Below, in pieces: positions 18,360 through 26,371 of a stretch of DNA of 64,000 nucleotides (the first letter of the stretch is position 1; the number at the start of each line of letters is the position of its first letter). The notes under the pieces were generated by a model that saw only the letters and a list, made by a program, of their open reading frames with translations, was not told the DNA's origin and did no database searches. The stretch is taken from the NCBI GenBank assembly GCA_965249005.1, contig CBDFLD010000021.1, positions 496,001 to 560,000 on the forward strand, given 5' to 3'. This stretch comes from CBDFLD01 sp965249005. GTDB lineage: Bacteria > Acidobacteriota > UBA6911. The position numbers and the translations under genes were made by a program.

Positions 18360-19922
18360 TTGATGGCAGGTCCACAGGAAAAACTGGCTGCGTCCCTTGA
18401 GGTTTTGCAGAAGCTGCAAGGGCGCGGGAGTGTCGCAATCAGGTCCGGTGATCTGAGCCGGACACACCGGGAGCGCCTTGTCAAAAACGGCTTTCTGAAG
18501 GAAGTAATCAAGGGCTGGTATATCCCCTCGCGCCCGGATGAAGCGCTGGAGGACAGCACGGCCTGGTATGCCTCGTTCTGGGATTTTTGCGCCCAGTATC
18601 TCTCCGCGCGGTTCGGCAAGAATTGGTGCCTGTCGCCTGAACAGTCGCTTTCGCTGCATGCCGGCAACCGGACGGTGCCGGTTCAGTTGCTTGTGCGCAC
18701 CCCCAAAGGCGGCAACAAGCCGACAGCCCTGCCGCACGGCACATCGCTTTTTGATGTGCGCTATGCCATGCCCAAGCAAAGCGAGATTATCGAACGCGAT
18801 GGCTTGCGCCTGTATTCGGGGCCGGCGGCGCTGGTGGCCATTTCGGAACAGTTTTTCCGGCGCGCTTCGACGGACGTGCGTACGGCGATGGCGACAGTAA
18901 AGGACGCATCGGACGTGCTTGCACTGCTGCTCGAGGGTGGCCATAGCACGATCGCCGGGCGTCTGGCCGGTGCATTTCGCAATGGCGGATATGGGCGCAT
19001 CGCGGATGAAATCGTAAAGACGATGGAGGCTGCCGGTTACGCGGTCCGCGAAGCTGATCCGTTTGAAAACACGCTCGGCATCATGATACCTGTGCGTGAA
19101 GCCTCACCCTATGTCAACCGCATCCGCCTGATATGGGAGGCGATGCGTCAGGACGTGCTGGATGTCTTCCTTCCCCCGCCGGGCATACCTGACCGGCCGG
19201 AAGCCTATCTGAAGGCTGTTGACGAGGTTTATATCAATGATGCGTACCACTCGCTCTCGATCGAAGGGTACAGGGTCAGCCGTGAGCTGATCGAACGGGT
19301 ACGCAGCGGCGCATGGAACCCTGAAAAGAACAAGGAAGACCGGGAAAACCGTAACGCGCTTGCGGCGCGTGGTTACTACGATGCGTTCGCCAGTGTGAAG
19401 ACCAGCATTGAACAGGTTCTCGCTGGCCGCAATGCCGGCACGGTTGCTGCCGGCGATCATGCGGACTGGTACCGGCAGCTATTCGGGCCGAGTGTAACGG
19501 CAGGTATTATCGCTGCTGCCGATCTGGCCGGCTATCGAAGCGACCCGGTTTATATAAGGCGTTCGATGCATGTGCCACCGCCGCGCGAAGCGGTGCGCGA
19601 TTGCATGCCGGCGCTGTTCGATCTGCTCGAAGCGGAGACCGAACCCTCCGTGCGCGTGGTGCTCGGGCATTTTATCTTTGTCTATATCCATCCCTATCTG
19701 GATGGCAATGGCCGCATGGGACGTTTCCTGATGAATGTCATGCTCGCCTCGGGCGGTTATCCGTGGACAATTATCCCGGTCGAGCGGCGGGACGAGTACA
19801 TGGCAGCGCTGGAACGGGCAAGCGTCAATCAGGACATCAAGCCCTTTGTAGAATTTATCGGCGGCCTGGTGCAGGATTGCCTTCAAGGTAAGTCTGTTGC
19901 TGTCCCCCCTGCTCCTCGCTAA
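18360..19922 (+). CDS. Fic family AMP-transferase with AbiEi-like N-terminal domain
   Basis: 520 residues; the start is the GTG-like TTG/ATG cluster at 18360-18363. The Fic core motif is HPYLDGNGRMGR with His444, which carries the catalytic histidine and the phosphate-binding residues. An inhibitory helix of the class II type lies before it, S298-L-S-I-E302-G303, in which Glu302 would block the ATP site. Residues about 10-220 look like an AbiEi-type antitoxin fold: winged helix (LVKNGFLKEVIKGWYIP) and a following alpha/beta region. Base use looks more GC-biased at third positions than in flanking genes, which suggests acquisition. It stands alone, between an HNH gene and a duplicated fragment of it. 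Confidence 0.85.
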   Translation: MMAGPQEKLAASLEVLQKLQGRGSVAIRSGDLSRTHRERLVKNGFLKEVIKGWYIPSRPDEALEDSTAWYASFWDFCAQYLSARFGKNWCLSPEQSLSLHAGNRTVPVQLLVRTPKGGNKPTALPHGTSLFDVRYAMPKQSEIIERDGLRLYSGPAALVAISEQFFRRASTDVRTAMATVKDASDVLALLLEGGHSTIAGRLAGAFRNGGYGRIADEIVKTMEAAGYAVREADPFENTLGIMIPVREASPYVNRIRLIWEAMRQDVLDVFLPPPGIPDRPEAYLKAVDEVYINDAYHSLSIEGYRVSRELIERVRSGAWNPEKNKEDRENRNALAARGYYDAFASVKTSIEQVLAGRNAGTVAAGDHADWYRQLFGPSVTAGIIAAADLAGYRSDPVYIRRSMHVPPPREAVRDCMPALFDLLEAETEPSVRVVLGHFIFVYIHPYLDGNGRMGRFLMNVMLASGGYPWTIIPVERRDEYMAALERASVNQDIKPFVEFIGGLVQDCLQGKSVAVPPAPR

Positions 19923-20021
19923 ACAAGTGGACCCGACAGAGAAGAACTGGGTGAAGGCATCGGCCTTTTGTCCGTCAACGGCTTCTATGATTTCACAGAC
20001 ACCCGCAAACTGATCCCCACA

Positions 20022-20210
20022 AATACGACGCCTTCTTCTCGTCATATCCCAGCGCCGGTCAAGCGAACGGTGCAAGAGCGAGATGCCAACCGCTGCAACG
20101 ACAGCCACAACTATCTGCGGATTACGCTGTGCGACGGAACCGTACTCTATCTCGATCCCTGGCGCCGGCCAAGCGATCCAGTGTTTGGAAAAGATGAATA
20201 CGGAAGATGA
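20022..20210 (+). pseudogene. duplicated HNH-gene fragment fused to an unrelated C-terminus
   Basis: 20022-20097 repeats 17881-17955 of the HNH gene with roughly 90 per cent identity (PVKRTVQERD). The HNH motif itself is missing. The frame continues with SHNYLRITLCDGTVLYLDPW to a stop at 20210, a tail that resembles the C-terminus of RHS- or toxin-like proteins and has nothing to do with HNH nucleases. The fragment is a chimera, likely left by recombination when the Fic gene arrived. Confidence 0.55.
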
Positions 20211-20486
20211 CTACGGTTTGCCGAGTGATGTCAGTGTCTCTTGGCAGCAACCCTAGACCCAAAATAAGCGAGGTATGAGCTCGCTCGGAAAATCGTTTGC
20301 CTTTTCCGAATATCTCGTGGATTTCAGCTCCTTGTGCGTAACAGGGAAAGCAAAGAGAAACACAAGAGACAAACCTTCCATTGGTTGTCTGGATCACTTG
20401 ATCTTGTTTGTCTCTGTTATGCCCTTCCTTTCGCCCGCCACTCTTGCTCCGCCGGGGGTACGGGCTCACCCGCCGGCGAGGCGCCT

Positions 20487-21992
20487 TCAAGTAAACCTGA
20501 GTTGCCTGATATAGTCGAACGTCGCCAAAAAGGTTTCGAGATGCTTGCTATAGGCCAATATCCTGTAAACGAGGCGACGACCGGTTCTTACAATCTGACA
20601 GGGTATTTGCACAAAGTTCACCAGGAAGCGTTTGAACTCCATCCTCAAGATATCACGACGTACTGTCGGCGCCTGCGTCACCAGGCCATACCAGGCCTTC
20701 AGATTCCACGCCAGCGATGCGATGACCATGTAGGCCCAGTTCGATACCAGACTGTCCGAAGGCATCCTCAAGGCGTTCACTCCACTCTTGAGCTGACCGA
20801 TGACGTTTTCCTGGTTGCAGCGATCGTTGGCAAAAAGGACCACTTCTCCCATCGTCATCTCCCGATCGTTGGTGATGTAGAAGAAGTACCGGACCTCATC
20901 AAACAGCCGGTGCTCCCCCTTTTCGATCGTGAGGTTCTTCCGAACCACAACCATGCGATAGGTTTTCTTACAGTGTCCGGGACGATAGTCAAACTCGGCG
21001 ACCTGCTCGCTCTGCAGGCGGATGTTCTTGAATTCTCTCTCCTTGATTACTTGTTCTTTGACGTTTTCCGGACGGCGCCGTTCTTCGCTCTTGACCTCAT
21101 AACGAGGAGGCCGCTCGAGCGGTTTCCATTGTCTCTCCGGCAGGGCATCGGCCATCCCGACCAGGTTCGGCTTGGCGTCATAACCAAAGACAAAACCAAC
21201 CCGCTCGTCCCAGCGATCGAAGTTTCTCGTCAGCGAGAAATCCGTGTCGCCCCGAAGCCAGACCTTCGTAAACACCGACGACACCAGATCGATTGCCCGG
21301 TCCATCCACTCGGCCGCTCCGTCGGAAGAGGGACGGTTGCCCGGCCGATTCATCAGATAGAGGACCTCATTCGTATTGGCCAAGGTCACGATCAACGGTG
21401 CGTAACCCCAGATCCCGTTGTAGGCAATGTCCATTCCTTCCTTGCATTCCCCCAAGGTTCCGGCGACGGTCCCGTCCACGTCGATGATGGCCTCCTTCCG
21501 GAAGGAAGCATCCTGCAACTTCCACACCTTGGTTCGGGTTTCATTGATGGTTTCCTGAAGTCCGAAGATCCAATCCTCATCGAAACGACGGAGGAAATCT
21601 CCAGCCGTCGTGGGATCCGGAATCCTCTCGGCTCCCAGTCCGTTCATGTAGGTCTCATCCTGGCGCAACCGCTCGATATCTTCGAGACAGGTTCCACCCG
21701 ACAAGACGTTGTATGCGATGTTCAGTACATGATCGGATTCCCAGTAAGGAAAGTGGTACTTGAGCAAAACGATGTTTCTGTTGATATCTTTGTCCAATCC
21801 AAGCTTACACACGAGCTTGTGAATGGCTCCGATACCACCAGATCCGATGGCGCGCGTTCTCTCGGCGATCTCGTAGTAGGTGTTGGAGTCCTTGAACATA
21901 GGATCGGACCGGTCCTCAAACTGATTTCTTTCCAACCGGCGTGTAAGATTTTGCTTGTCTCGGAGGAGGATTCTGTGGTTTCTTTTGTTCAC
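20487..21992 (-). CDS. IS1380-family transposase
   Basis: 501 residues, close to the usual length. Recognisable parts are the N-terminal DUF4372-like start (GAIHKLVCKLGL), ILSGGTCLEDI-type helix (here NVLSGGTCLEDIERLR), DVDGTV with the first acidic residue, and the tail (NQENVIGQLKSGVNALRMP) with the last acidic residue of a DDE site. A GTG start with AGGAG upstream is likely. Terminal inverted repeats were not found by eye. The gene seems intact, so the copy could be functional. Confidence 0.85.
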   Translation of the reverse strand: MNKRNHRILLRDKQNLTRRLERNQFEDRSDPMFKDSNTYYEIAERTRAIGSGGIGAIHKLVCKLGLDKDINRNIVLLKYHFPYWESDHVLNIAYNVLSGGTCLEDIERLRQDETYMNGLGAERIPDPTTAGDFLRRFDEDWIFGLQETINETRTKVWKLQDASFRKEAIIDVDGTVAGTLGECKEGMDIAYNGIWGYAPLIVTLANTNEVLYLMNRPGNRPSSDGAAEWMDRAIDLVSSVFTKVWLRGDTDFSLTRNFDRWDERVGFVFGYDAKPNLVGMADALPERQWKPLERPPRYEVKSEERRRPENVKEQVIKEREFKNIRLQSEQVAEFDYRPGHCKKTYRMVVVRKNLTIEKGEHRLFDEVRYFFYITNDREMTMGEVVLFANDRCNQENVIGQLKSGVNALRMPSDSLVSNWAYMVIASLAWNLKAWYGLVTQAPTVRRDILRMEFKRFLVNFVQIPCQIVRTGRRLVYRILAYSKHLETFLATFDYIRQLRFT

Positions 21993-22316
21993 CTGGAATG
22001 TGCTCCTTTCGGGATGTCTTGTAAATATATCAAACGCATTTTATCCCGTAACGGCGCACGTTCCAGGGCTTTTCTTCCTCCTCATGCAAAAAATCACGCT
22101 GGACTAAGGCCTAGTGATGGAGAAGCCTCCCAAAGGCTGATGTTGAGAGCAATGGATACAATTGGCAGGGTTCGAACCTGCGACCTTCGGTTCCGGAGAC
22201 CACGGTGGTGTTGCCGGCGTTCACGATTGTTGAATACTTGGATTCCATGACTCTTTTGGTGCCGCGCAGCAACGCCATCGAACGGCGGTGTTGGGCAGCC
22301 AGTAACGTGCGCCCAC
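21993..22316. other. region with IS flank and tRNA-like remnant
   Basis: This 320-base stretch has no gene. It holds the right flank of the IS1380 copy and the 3' part of a tRNA-Arg-like sequence. Nothing else is recognised. Confidence 0.4.
22153..22204 (-). tRNA. truncated tRNA-Arg(CCG)-like 3' half
   Basis: On the minus strand, an anticodon loop CTCCGGA with anticodon CCG, a short variable region, and a T arm (stem GCAGG/CCTGC, loop TTCGAAC at 22165-22181) follow in the order of a tRNA-Arg. The T arm is perfect, and an acceptor-like stretch ends near CCA. No D arm and no 5' acceptor half precede it, so the gene is cut in the anticodon stem. It cannot be a functional tRNA as seen. Such 3' halves are typical of attachment sites left by integrating elements. 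Confidence 0.6.
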
Positions 22317-23501
22317 TCATTTCGCAGGATTTTCGTACCACACCACATTCTTACTCCCGCGCCCCGCAATCAGCAGGTCCAAATCGCCGTCGACGTCCAG
22401 ATCAACAGCCCGAATGTCGTAGGACTCCTGATCCCGCCCCACAATGTGTGTTGTGAAGTGCCCCCGGCCGTCATTTTCATACCAGGCAGCCATCTTGCTA
22501 CCAAAGGCACAGGTCGCAGCATCGATGTCTCCGTCTGCGTCCATGTCGACGGCGACCAGGCTGTGTGGTTCTTTGATGCTCGGATCGATCGGGTGTTCTT
22601 TCCAGTCTGGTGCTTCAAGCCAGATTACCCCGATGCCGTGACCGCGTGAGGCAATGAAATCGGTCTTGCCGTCTCCGTTTACGTCGGCTGGATGGACGTT
22701 GGTGGCGCCCGGTTGCGAGTCCGCGATCAGGTGTTTTTCCCAGGCCTTGGTCGGGTCTTCGGGCGCCTCCCACCAGGCGAACCATTCACCGGTGCCAGGT
22801 TCGGCAGATGGACCTCCCTTGGCACCGGTAGCAGCATCGGGGCGGCCGTCGCCGTTGACGTCGCCGAAACCGAGATAGTGAGTCAGGCCGGGCGCATCCT
22901 GATCGGCGAAGATGAACCGGTCCCAGCGCTCGGCCGAGCGGGGCGACTTCGGAACCCGGAGCCATGCGAGCGAATTCGGATGCGGTTGCTTCGGTTGCGC
23001 GCCGGTTGCGAGAAGATCGTACTGGCCGTCTCCGTCAACGTCGCCTTTGATCAGGCCGTGGATTCCGTGCACCTGGTCATCGACGAGTCGGGCCTTCCAG
23101 GGTTGCTCGAGTGGATCGTCGGGCTGCTCGAACCAGACCATGAGTCCGGGATTGTATCGCGCGCCGATGTAGTCTTGATCGCCGTCGCTGTCGACGTCGA
23201 AAAACTCACTGTGGATGAAGGCGTGTTCCGGGTTTTCAGCCAGGACGATTTCCTTCCAGTCCGGAGCAACAAACAAGCGTGTCTTGCCGGCGCTGTTGCT
23301 GATGATGTCGGGTTTGCTGTCGCCTGTGAAATCGGCAGCCACGGCGGTGACGCTGCGCGGGCCTTCATGCACTACATGTTTCTTCCAACCGGACTCCGAT
23401 GGCTCGGCCTTCCGTTCGTCCGCACGGCTCTCGGTTTCGTACCTCATGGACGAAAGCGCCAGCATGGCGGCTGTCAATCCGATGATTGAATGGGTTCGCA
23501 T
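22317..23501 (-). CDS. exported FG-GAP/VCBS repeat protein
   Basis: ATG at 23501 follows a GGAGACC ribosome site and begins a signal peptide. The 394-residue product has about seven repeats, each with an acidic calcium loop of the type DVDSDGDQD, DVNGDGRPD, DMDADGD. These form an FG-GAP beta-propeller of the type found in exported binding proteins; no catalytic domain is attached. Propellers like this bind sugars or proteins. There is no operon partner on the same strand. Confidence 0.8.
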   Translation of the reverse strand: MRTHSIIGLTAAMLALSSMRYETESRADERKAEPSESGWKKHVVHEGPRSVTAVAADFTGDSKPDIISNSAGKTRLFVAPDWKEIVLAENPEHAFIHSEFFDVDSDGDQDYIGARYNPGLMVWFEQPDDPLEQPWKARLVDDQVHGIHGLIKGDVDGDGQYDLLATGAQPKQPHPNSLAWLRVPKSPRSAERWDRFIFADQDAPGLTHYLGFGDVNGDGRPDAATGAKGGPSAEPGTGEWFAWWEAPEDPTKAWEKHLIADSQPGATNVHPADVNGDGKTDFIASRGHGIGVIWLEAPDWKEHPIDPSIKEPHSLVAVDMDADGDIDAATCAFGSKMAAWYENDGRGHFTTHIVGRDQESYDIRAVDLDVDGDLDLLIAGRGSKNVVWYENPAK

Positions 23502-23748
23502 CAAAGGTCTCCTTCTATTGAGTCTCGGGGCTGTTTCGACGCCTTGACCGTAGCGGGAACACTCGCAGCCGTTCCCCTGCCTCTGCTGCATTGCCATCGT
23601 CTCCCATTATTGAACGCCAGCCGTACTATACATCAGTCGGAATAGTTTGGCGGAGAGGATGATTATAAGACCGATAGCAATCATGTTCTCGTTTGTGGCG
23701 TTCGTGAATCTCAGCCTTTTTTGTGGAGGGTCAGCCATCCGCCAGGAA

Positions 23749-24240
23749 ATGAACACTGACAAACCGACACGAAGAAAGTTCTTTCAGCGACTGATCTATA
23801 GCCTGGTATCGACTATAGCAGCCGGCTTATCGCTTCCTGCATTTGGGTATCTTTTTATCCCGTCTCGGAGACGCCGGGATGTTAGCTGGGCGGAGGCCGG
23901 GACTGTCACCGATCTGCTGGAGAACAAACCGCAACAACTGGTCTTGCAACGCAAGCGCATCGACGGGTGGAAAACCGTCACGGAAAGAAGCACGACCTGG
24001 GTCGTCAAGACGGATCAGGATGTGGTCGCCTTTGCTCCCCAGTGTACACATCTCGGCTGCGGTTACCGGTGGGACGAGGAAGGCGAGCAATTCTTGTGTC
24101 CCTGCCATAACTCCGCCTTCTCGATCGATGGGGAGGTGGTGAGTGGGCCGGCACCACGCGGACTCGACCGTTATCAAGTCCAGGTCAAGGGCGACAGACT
24201 TTGGCTTGGTGCCATTATGGATAATCCGGAGGAGTCATGA
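23749..24240 (+). CDS. Rieske iron-sulfur subunit of the cytochrome bc complex
   Basis: ATG at 23749 starts a 163-residue protein with one membrane anchor near residues 15-35. The Rieske cluster motifs are CTHLGC (Cys99, His101) and CPCH (Cys117, His120), with Cys104 and Cys119 as the likely disulfide. The product delivers electrons from quinol to the cytochrome c part. It overlaps the cytochrome b gene as ATGA, so translation is probably coupled. The upstream gene is divergent, so the promoter should lie between 23597 and 23749. Confidence 0.9.
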   Translation: MNTDKPTRRKFFQRLIYSLVSTIAAGLSLPAFGYLFIPSRRRRDVSWAEAGTVTDLLENKPQQLVLQRKRIDGWKTVTERSTTWVVKTDQDVVAFAPQCTHLGCGYRWDEEGEQFLCPCHNSAFSIDGEVVSGPAPRGLDRYQVQVKGDRLWLGAIMDNPEES

Positions 24241-25856
24241 GGCGGCTCCTGCGCGGCTTGATGGATTGGGCCGACAATCGAACAGGGATCGAGACCGCTG
24301 TAAAGAATTTCCTGTACGAAGACATTCCCGCCTCCAGCGGCTGGCACCAGGTGTTTGGCAGCATCGCGCTGTTCGTTTTCCTGGTTCAGGGCTTTACCGG
24401 TGTGCTGCTCGCGTTCAACTATGCCCCCCAGCCGGGCGATGCCTACTACAGCCTCCAGTACATCATTGCTGAAATCACCGCCGGACGGCTGATTCGCGGT
24501 TTGCACCACTGGGGTGCGAGCATGATGGTCGTCGTCGTGGTCTTGCACATGGTTCAGGTGGGGCTCTGGGGCGCCTACAAGAAGCCGCGCGAAGCCACGT
24601 GGATCGCCGGGATTGCACTGTTGTTGCTGGTGGTTGGGTTTGGTCTCACCGGTTATCTCCTTCCCTGGGACAACCGCGCGTACTGGGCCACCGTTGTCAC
24701 GATTCAGATTGCGTCCCTTGCCCCCGGTGCCGGCGAATATGTGATGCGTCTGCTCGGCAGTGAGGATGGCACAGTCGGGGTCACGACCTTTTCGCGCTTC
24801 TACACGCTTCATGTGTTCATCCTTCCCGCCCTGACTTCGTTGCTCATCGCCGTTCATGTCTACCTGGTGCGGCGTCACGGCGTGGCCCCGCAGCCACGGG
24901 ACCTGGCTCGACCCAAGAAGAAGTTTTACCCGCAGCAAGCCGCCAAGGACGTAGTTGCGATCTTTGTTACGTTCTGTGTGCTCTTTGCCCTGGCCTCGGC
25001 TCTGGACGCACCGCTCGAGCGGCTCGCGGATCCGACCGATCTCACCTATATACCCCGGCCGGAGTGGTATTTCCTTTTTCTCTTTCAGACGCTCAAGTTC
25101 TTCGAAGGATCCCTCGAGGTAATAGGAGCGGTGATCCTGCCGACTCTGGCGGTCTTCTTACTTGCAGCGGTGCCTTTCCTGGATCGAGGGAAGATGAAAA
25201 GACTCGCGGATCGGAAGATCGCCTTCGCGGTGGTGGGACTGTGTGTCGTCGGTTGGAGCGCTCTGACAATTGCTGCAGTCGGTGATCTGCCAGTAACTAC
25301 CGAAGTGGACAAGATCGAAATGGATAGCCCGGACGACTGGAAGCGGCTCAGTCCGGTTGAGCTGGCTGGTCTGTCCTGTTACCGGCAAGAAAAATGTATC
25401 ACCTGCCACAATCTCGGCGAGGGCGATCCCAAGGTAGGGCCGACGCTGGCCAATATTTCGGAAAGGAAGTCGGCGGATTGGATGATTGCCCATTTCAGGA
25501 ACCCATCTCAGGTGGTTCCCGGCAGCCCCATGCCCGCGATCCCACTTCCAGAGGAATCGCTGAACTGCCTGTCGGCTTTTCTGCTCAGGATCAACGATGA
25601 GAACGTGAGGTCGCTCGAGAATGTTCCCAATCTCGTTATCCGCTGGGCCCGGGTCTTTCAGGGGCGAAACTGTGGAAATTGTCATGTGGTCAACGGCGTG
25701 GGCATTGAGCTCGGCCCTGCGCTCAATGGGGTCGCGGAGCGGAGATCACGTGAATGGGTGGAAGAACATTTTCGGGATCCGCAGAAGCTCTCTCCCGGCA
25801 CCATGATGCCGGCTCTTGATCTGTCGTCTTACTTGTTTGAATTACCGAACCAATAG
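24237..25856 (+). CDS. cytochrome b fused to a tandem dihaem cytochrome c tail
   Basis: 539 residues. Residues about 1-230 are the four-helix cytochrome b part, with haem histidines in LHHWGASMMVVVVVLHM and TLHVFILPALTSLLIAVHVY. Residues about 230-370 are the subunit-IV-type part with the quinol-site motif PEWYFLFLFQTLK. The tail holds two c-type haem motifs, CITCH (387-391) and CGNCH (479-483), each followed by a proline-methionine ligand segment (SPMPAIP and TMMPALD). The complex would thus carry its own high-potential electron exit. The partner Rieske gene overlaps upstream. Confidence 0.9.
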   Translation: MRRLLRGLMDWADNRTGIETAVKNFLYEDIPASSGWHQVFGSIALFVFLVQGFTGVLLAFNYAPQPGDAYYSLQYIIAEITAGRLIRGLHHWGASMMVVVVVLHMVQVGLWGAYKKPREATWIAGIALLLLVVGFGLTGYLLPWDNRAYWATVVTIQIASLAPGAGEYVMRLLGSEDGTVGVTTFSRFYTLHVFILPALTSLLIAVHVYLVRRHGVAPQPRDLARPKKKFYPQQAAKDVVAIFVTFCVLFALASALDAPLERLADPTDLTYIPRPEWYFLFLFQTLKFFEGSLEVIGAVILPTLAVFLLAAVPFLDRGKMKRLADRKIAFAVVGLCVVGWSALTIAAVGDLPVTTEVDKIEMDSPDDWKRLSPVELAGLSCYRQEKCITCHNLGEGDPKVGPTLANISERKSADWMIAHFRNPSQVVPGSPMPAIPLPEESLNCLSAFLLRINDENVRSLENVPNLVIRWARVFQGRNCGNCHVVNGVGIELGPALNGVAERRSREWVEEHFRDPQKLSPGTMMPALDLSSYLFELPNQ

Positions 25857-25900
25857 ACCAACTAACTAACCAACCAGCCAAAATAAGGAGTCCGACAATC

Positions 25901-26332
25901 ATGAAAAGAAAACGGAATCTAATCTACGTAGCAGCCATTACCTTGTTCGTCATTTTCGTTGCCGGTCTGGGTTTTCAGCTGATTGCCCAGAGCGAGCCGA
26001 TGGCCAAGCAGATGGACAAGCAGATGGACAAGCAGATGGATATGATGAAGAAGATGATGATGAACAGCCCGAAGGCCATGAAGAAGGCCGACCAGGCGGT
26101 TCAAAAACAGAAGGCGGAAGCAATGAAGAAAGGAAAGTATGTCTGCTGCCTCAAGGCTGCGTGTGATGTCTGTGCGCTCAAGATGGGCGAGTGCCCGTGT
26201 GGGATGGATGTCGCCCAGGGAAAGCCCGTTTGCAACGAATGCAAGGGCGGCTGGTACGCGGGAAACGGAGCCATCGATGGGAAAACTGCTGATCAGATCA
26301 TGAGCATGCCAAGGATGAAGATGAAGATGTGA
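25901..26332 (+). CDS. exported methionine- and cysteine-rich small protein
   Basis: 143 residues with an N-terminal signal or anchor (residues about 6-28). A repeat of MDKQMDKQMD and KKMMMN stretches gives a Met/Lys-rich linker. The C-terminal 60 residues carry about nine cysteines (YVCCLKAACDVCALKMGECPCGMD, then CNECKGG) in paired CxxC-like positions, as in small metal-binding or metallochaperone proteins. It follows the cytochrome b gene by 45 bases and has AAGGAGT upstream, so it may belong to the same operon. Function is not recognised; copper or zinc handling is a guess. Confidence 0.65.
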   Translation: MKRKRNLIYVAAITLFVIFVAGLGFQLIAQSEPMAKQMDKQMDKQMDMMKKMMMNSPKAMKKADQAVQKQKAEAMKKGKYVCCLKAACDVCALKMGECPCGMDVAQGKPVCNECKGGWYAGNGAIDGKTADQIMSMPRMKMKM

Positions 26333-26371
26333 GGATGCGAGATGAGATGATCCCGGGGTCTCGCACATCGA

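Noticed and set aside
20334..22250. 638-codon frame on the plus strand over the IS1380 copy
   Set aside because: It is antisense to a clear transposase; amino acid content looks like reverse-complement noise.
25990..26090. Repeats MDKQMDKQMD as a CRISPR-like or microsatellite array
   Set aside because: They are in frame in a gene and not regular spacer-repeat units; no CRISPR array was found in the window.
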